Part shown: positions 58,537 to 64,000 of the stretch, in pieces
How positions within the stretch are numbered: the first letter of the stretch is position 1
How the letters are laid out: each line of letters opens with the position of its first letter
Assembly (NCBI GenBank): GCA_002633025.1
Contig: NMRB01000891.1
Location: 62,001 to 126,000, forward strand
DNA from: Notospermus geniculatus
Taxonomy: Eukaryota > Nemertea > Pilidiophora > Heteronemertea > Lineidae
Direction of reading: 5' to 3'
DNA length: 64,000 nt
Translations under genes and position numbers: made by a program
The notes under the pieces: generated by a model
Told to the model about the DNA's origin: nothing
The model's input: the letters and a program-made list of their open reading frames with translations, nothing else
Database searches by the model: none

Positions 58537-61500
58537 GTATTCTTAATGATGACACATACAATTGTAATTAAGCTTTGTTATATCGGTCTGGGACTCGGGA
58601 CAACGGCGCTTTTATATTCCTGGTGTGGACTTGGGATTTATTTGAAGGTGCCATCATTTGCAGTCTGTTCAAACAGGAATAATGCCTTTATAGATCGAGT
58701 TCATATTTTGATCCCTAGGCATCCTACGATGGCTATGATCATCATCGTCAATGACAGCCATTCTTGACCTTACACCAGCAATAATGATAGACACTCAACA
58801 AATATCGAGATTGAACATGTTTTTGCTAAGTGAATGATGGCACTTGCTTTGGAGGGGTTTAAGCCTGGATGAAGGCAATTTTTAGGGCAGCCCAAGGTAG
58901 CGAGGACCCAGCATTATGATAAAGCTTTCTCCCGCTTTTGTTGCCATACGTTTCATATCCATCCTTCTTGCTAACCATTGAAGTGTTGATGTCGTTTATA
59001 TTTGAAATTTTTTTTCGTGCACCTCGTTTTGTTACATCTTTGTTGAATTGTTATTGTTTGGTTGGATTGAAAGATGACGTCTGCTTTTGTTTCGACACTT
59101 GTTCATTCTGTGTTCGTCATTTCATCTGTTTCACCTTGGTTGTAACCAGTATTGTTATACTTTTTGCATTGCATTACGTACAACATTTTGGTTCTAGCTT
59201 GGATGAGATGCAATCCCCATTTGTGTTCGTATCGTAGTACATGTAGGCCCAGTTTGTTTTTGTTCCACTAGATATGAAGAATGTCCCCAACTCTACTGAT
59301 GCACGTGTTTCCTTCCAGATTTTCACTCTTGTCTGCCTATAGTGATGTGATGTATTGTACGATGTGCTACTTTAGCAGAGAAAAAACTATGACTATAGAC
59401 AAATCCAAAATTGACGTGAATGAGAAGGATCTGCGCACTTCTGCCGAAATCGCAAACACAACCTCAGTCTGAAACTGAATGACATGACGTAGAGAACCCA
59501 ACGACAGTGACGTCGACGACATTACATCAGAGTCAACATTGCTGAATCATGGATTGCATCACCTCAGCTGGTTTCAGGTTGAGGTTGTGTTTGCGATTTC
59601 GTCGGAAGTGCGCAGATCTGGGAATTTGGGATTTGTCTATTCAATCACTGGATGACAAAAACCATATTGCCTTCGGGTTTGAGTACATCTTTGTAGGTTC
59701 CTGCTTAATTGAATATGTTGGTAACTGAGTTCTCTCTTTATGAAGCACTTGATTTAGCACTCAAGTTGATTTACCCGGCTAATATGCCGTACTATAACCA
59801 ATGAGATAGAATTTTTTAAAGAAGTTTCCTTATTTTCAAACATTTTGTTGATGTTTTTGTTTTTCCGAAACTTAGTTAAAAACGTCATTAAAAAATTTAT
59901 TTAGTGTGGTTCTAGATTTTTTTTGATTTTTCGCTTATTTTTGTTGCCAAATTATATGCATCTAAATCACACTAGAAAGCAAAAGCAGCAAATATTTCAA
60001 TGCACAGGGTTGGTTGGCATGATATTGAGCACATATATCATGAGGATTTCATCAATTATTTTCCCCAATATTTCAAATTATAATCTATCACGCTATCTCC
60101 TTATCCAACCCAGCTCATCTGCTATGGATCTACTTGGAATTATATAGATTATAAGGTATTCAACCTCTTCTCAAGTCTTAACAATGTTTCTTCTTCCCAA
60201 ATAAAGGATTTTATATGTGTATGTATTATCTACTACCATTTGACCATGATTTCCGATTTTGAGCATGTTTCGTCGGTTGAATCAAATTAACCCTTCGACA
60301 ACCGTTACTTGTATGCACCTTTATTAAAACAATTCTGACTCGACATATTTTGGCACCATCATTAAAAGATAATTCCAATAGTAATAAATGCTTCAATTTT
60401 TTCCTTTTATTTACATTTATTTCAGCATTTTTTGCTCATTTTTTTCTTTTTTGATATTCTTGGTTTTAATTATTCTTGTGTCCTTGGGCAAACATTTTCA
60501 TGATTTAACCTGAACAATTTTTTTTCAGCAAGTGTAGTTTTCAGCTGAATTTTGAACATGCCTCGAACATTTTTCGATTTGTGTGATGCAAAAAAAACGT
60601 TCAGGCAATTCAGTAATTTGCCGGCTGATAAGTTGCAGATGGCATGTGATTTGTGACATATTGAGTAATTTAATATTATGTCAGGCATGCCAGTATTTAC
60701 TTTTGATATTATTTGAGAATTCGTTTGAGTTATTTGGCCAAGATGCAACATTCAGTATTTTCCTGAGAATCCCAAATGGGCAGAATATTCTGATAAAGGT
60801 GTCAGCAAATCTTGTTGATCCTTCGTTTTAATGTTGGTCAGCTTTATTGTTACCATGGTAACCGTGAGCACAGTGTGCCCTTCTGTGCCGTCTAGTAATC
60901 TGGTAGTGCCTGTTTTCTTTTCCGCACACATAGAACGGTTTATTCCCCTTTCCGGAGGTCTAGGTAGAGTAGCCAATAGATTACAGTGGCGTTAGTATTC
61001 ATATTGTTAACATTTTCTCAGTGTTTATTGTGTGACCTCCAAAGTGCCTGAAGTTCAAGGTCGTTTGTTGTGAAAGGTTCGGTATATTGTTTACCACTCA
61101 AAAAATGTGATGAGGTGCCACTTTCAAGAGGGCACAAATAACTAAAATCTTCCTGCAGCCTTTGAATTAGGACCAATAGACTACAATTTATTTGTCTGAC
61201 CTTGACCTTTGCCTCAGGAAACGACCTTGAACCTGATCTTGGTTTGCCTCTGAACCTGAAAGGATCGAAAAATAGATGCAGTGAAATTCATTCTGATTTC
61301 AATCTAAACCACACCGAAGGGAAAAAAATTGCTCTCATTTAAAATCATTGGTGCACCCTTTCAATCCTTTCACGTTGAGGTACCAGCAGTATCCTCAATT
61401 AAAAATATGTTGTTCAGTGTTCACCCACTTGGTGGAGCTGCTTCCAGCTTGGAAGCAGATGCCCCAGACATCGTGCACTCTGTATACAGTAACTGATCTT

Positions 61501-64000
61501 CACCCAGATGCTGAGAATTTCTATGTTAGTGTTGTTGCTGCCATATCATGTCCATTTAGTCATCGCCACATTTGCATTGTCATCTCCCAACAGCCCTGTC
61601 CTCCACAATAAGATCCCACAAAGCCTGATCCTGCAAGAAAAATGATGAAAGATGAATAAGAGGGACTTTCAAGCTGCTGAATTTGAAAGAGCTTTCACAA
61701 AACTTGTCTACGAAACAACTTAAAAACCGAAAACTAGCGATCGTATTCCTTGCTTATTCCAATGGCATGAAGCTTTGGGGTCGTTCCTGAAGACATACCG
61801 TACTGTATGTTGTTAATCATTGCCATCTTCATGGTGTCGCTTTCAATGTGAGATAAAATCCTCCCTTAAAATTTACTTAAAATTTCAGGGAGAGCAAGTG
61901 TTGAACAGGGCTTTGGACTGCAGTGGAATACCTAGGGTCGTCCGACTGGTGGCTGACCGCTAGCGGTATAACCGAATTCTCACAAGTCAACTATCACTAG
62001 CAATGTTAGGCTTAGGAAGAATTCTAATGATACATAGCTGTCTGTTTCAACTCCCTGTGTCGCAAAACCTCACTCTCGCGTAGGCCTAGGCCTACCCTTC
62101 ATGAGTTGTGATTCTCCATGCACATTCTCCCAAATTGTGGCTAGGTTTGCCCGAGGGGGACATAGAAATCACAATAATATTGGGTTGAAGAGGATGACAT
62201 GCCAGTTGATCAAGTTCTTTGTTGCTACACTTTAAAACTGGAATGGTAACTAAAATATTTCAGTAACAACACCCAAAATATCTTAACAATAAAAAGTTCC
62301 AGATTAAGCGCAATACCATTCTGACCGACAGAATATACATTGTCAAGAAAGTCCATGGTTTGGTTGTAGATGCTTCCGTGCAGGACATCTTGAAGTCAAT
62401 GCCATCTCTGCAGCCAATCTGTGGGCTCAGCAAATATACAGCAGCCTGATCACACTTCACAACACGACACGTTGTTCTGGTGTTATGGCCCTTTCAACAC
62501 CAACCTGCCCAGTTCATTCTATACGGTTGTAGTTTGGGAGATTCTGTCATCTTCTGCTTTCTTGTCTCTGCACAATCAACGTTTCTACTGTAGTGAACTT
62601 GTTGTGCGTAAATTTCATCAAAGCACACTGTTTGGTAGTCTGTCCACCACAGCACTCTGTCCATTGGAGTAGCTTACAGTTTCTCTGTCGTTATGGTTGT
62701 TAGATCATTATCATCAGTAGATCAATGTTTCCACACTGCACTTTATCGAAATTTGGTATTCTTGGATCATTTCATGAGGAATCTTTAATCGACTCCCCAC
62801 ACATCAAGCGGAAACAGAACTTAGCCTTCATCATTCCCTGCGTGAATGATCTTCAGTGATCTATGGTTTTCAATATTTCCTGCTAATCTGAATGATCAAT
62901 TTCTCAATGAGAAGCGTGCATTTTCTAGCTGTTACCCTGAGATTTCTATGTAGTTTGTAATTGATTTCCAAAACAAATATTTTCCTCTGCATTGAACATT
63001 AATTTTGAGTATTCCTAGCAACATGTGCCAAAACTTGCAAAAATGAATTCCCAGCATAAGTTATCGTGGCCCGTGTCAACTGCTCATTAGTATCATTGTA
63101 ATGCACTTTCTGGTGTTGTGCTGTTGTTGTGTTGTGTGTAACCGTGGCGATTCTTACCTTCAGAATGTACAAACCTCTGATGTAAACAATGGCGTCTGTT
63201 CAATTGCCATGATAGTAAAATGAAATGGAACGGGTTTGATAATACCTCCCCAAGAATGAAAATTTTGACCAGATCATTTTAAACCTACAGAAATACGTCG
63301 TTTGTTAGGTTCCCAACTTAATTGTTTTGAACTCCAATGATCATGAATAGAGTGATAGACATTAATTTCTTTACTGAAGGTGCTCTTCCACGTAATAGTT
63401 TTCTGGTGTGAGTTGGCTCGCAAATGGTTGGTTTCTGTACGACTTGAGACCGATGACGTAAACAAGTGCCCAACTGACCAACTCTCACAAGAAAAGTCTC
63501 ACGTGGAGATGCGCCTTATTATGTTGTCTGCTTGGAGTGTCCCACCTCCATTGTCATAGAAAAGATTTGATTCATTCATTTTCAGTGTTGTTTTTTGGTG
63601 TCATTCCCTAATACCAGGCGTTCTTTTCCTGTAGGGAGAAAGCTCAGAACACGGAGAAAATTCATGCACTGTTACAAATGCTCAGGCCTAACATAGCGCA
63701 CGAGGTTAGATTTCTAAAATTCTGAGCTTGGCTTTTCAGGACTGTTGACATCGTCTGTTGGCTGATGGCAATGCGCCGTTGACAAATTAGAATGAGTACC
63801 ACCCGGGTCATTTCACTATCCCATCCGATTGGTGCTCATTGGCCATTTCTTCCTGCCGCACACGAGTGCAATTCTATCTCCGACATTGCCTTCATTGGAG
63901 TCTTTTGTCTCAGCATCATGTCACCGCACATGGTGCGTCAGCCGCCACACACGATTGCAATTTGTCTCCTGTAGATGCGGCGTGACGTAATTCCGACATG
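58537..64000 (+). other. No confident exon to the end of the window
   Basis: AT-rich sequence with short ORFs on both strands. One MITE-like element lies at 59396-59639. A weak candidate exon near 63636-63705 is discussed under findings. The remaining C-terminal exons, including any EB1-binding motif, are presumably downstream. Confidence 0.65.
59396..59639. mobile_element. MITE-like element with ~60-bp inverted ends
   Basis: Left tagacaaatcc, then ggatctgcgcacttctgccg and aaatcgcaaacacaacctc. The right end is the inverse (gaggttgtgtttgcgatttc, cggaagtgcgcagatc, ggatttgtcta). About 244 bp. Confidence 0.85.

Noticed and set aside
61885-61935. Possible terminal exon after aaaatttcag coding GRASVEQGFGLQWNT then stop
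   Set aside because: Phase fits exon 51, but the composition does not resemble a spectraplakin tail and the polypyrimidine tract is poor.

Overview
The window is animal genomic DNA. It is dominated by one large plus-strand, multi-exon gene: the C-terminal half of a giant spectraplakin cytoskeletal linker (MACF1 / dystonin / Short stop family). The evidence is a spectrin-repeat rod of roughly 31 repeats, then two canonical EF-hands, then a GAS2 microtubule-binding domain, spread over about 51 exons with good splice sites and consistent phases. The actin-binding and plakin domains must lie upstream of base 1, and the C-terminal tail continues past the last exon I can place (58536). Short introns, many small inverted-repeat DNA elements, BEL/Pao and Penelope-like retroelements, and frequent tacatgta and ccggta words suggest a marine invertebrate, most likely an echinoderm such as a sea urchin. 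The species cannot be fixed from sequence alone.

Layout. 1-3069: one giant exon coding a Pro/Ser/Lys-rich region built from near-identical 58-residue tandem repeats, interrupted by a 395-base assembly gap (932-1326) and one in-frame stop just after it (1351-1353). 3070-8699: repeat-rich intron (tandem duplication, 29-bp minisatellite, fold-back elements). 8700-39165: 45 exons coding the rod, with a Ser/Pro-rich linker at 12424-13266, two GC-AG introns, and a 5.2-kb intron (29511-34713) packed with miniature inverted-repeat elements. 39166-51464: a 12.3-kb intron holding a young, apparently intact BEL/Pao LTR retrotransposon (40745-47044, minus strand, LTRs identical by eye), older Penelope-like and LINE fragments, and a second assembly gap (47045-47421). 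51465-58536: EF-hand and GAS2 exons plus the start of the tail. 58537-64000: no confident exon; intron or flank with one clear inverted-repeat element.

The rod exons are measured out in spectrin-repeat units: single exons of 327, 330 or 333 nt, or groups adding up to those lengths. Besides the constitutive exons I find four small phase-compatible candidate cassette exons: 24 nt in the rod, 75 nt before the EF-hands, and 30 nt and 51 nt between EF1 and EF2. These would alter rod geometry and the calcium-binding module without breaking the frame. They are the most interesting unreported-looking items here. I found no CRISPR array, no operon and no rRNA or functional tRNA gene.
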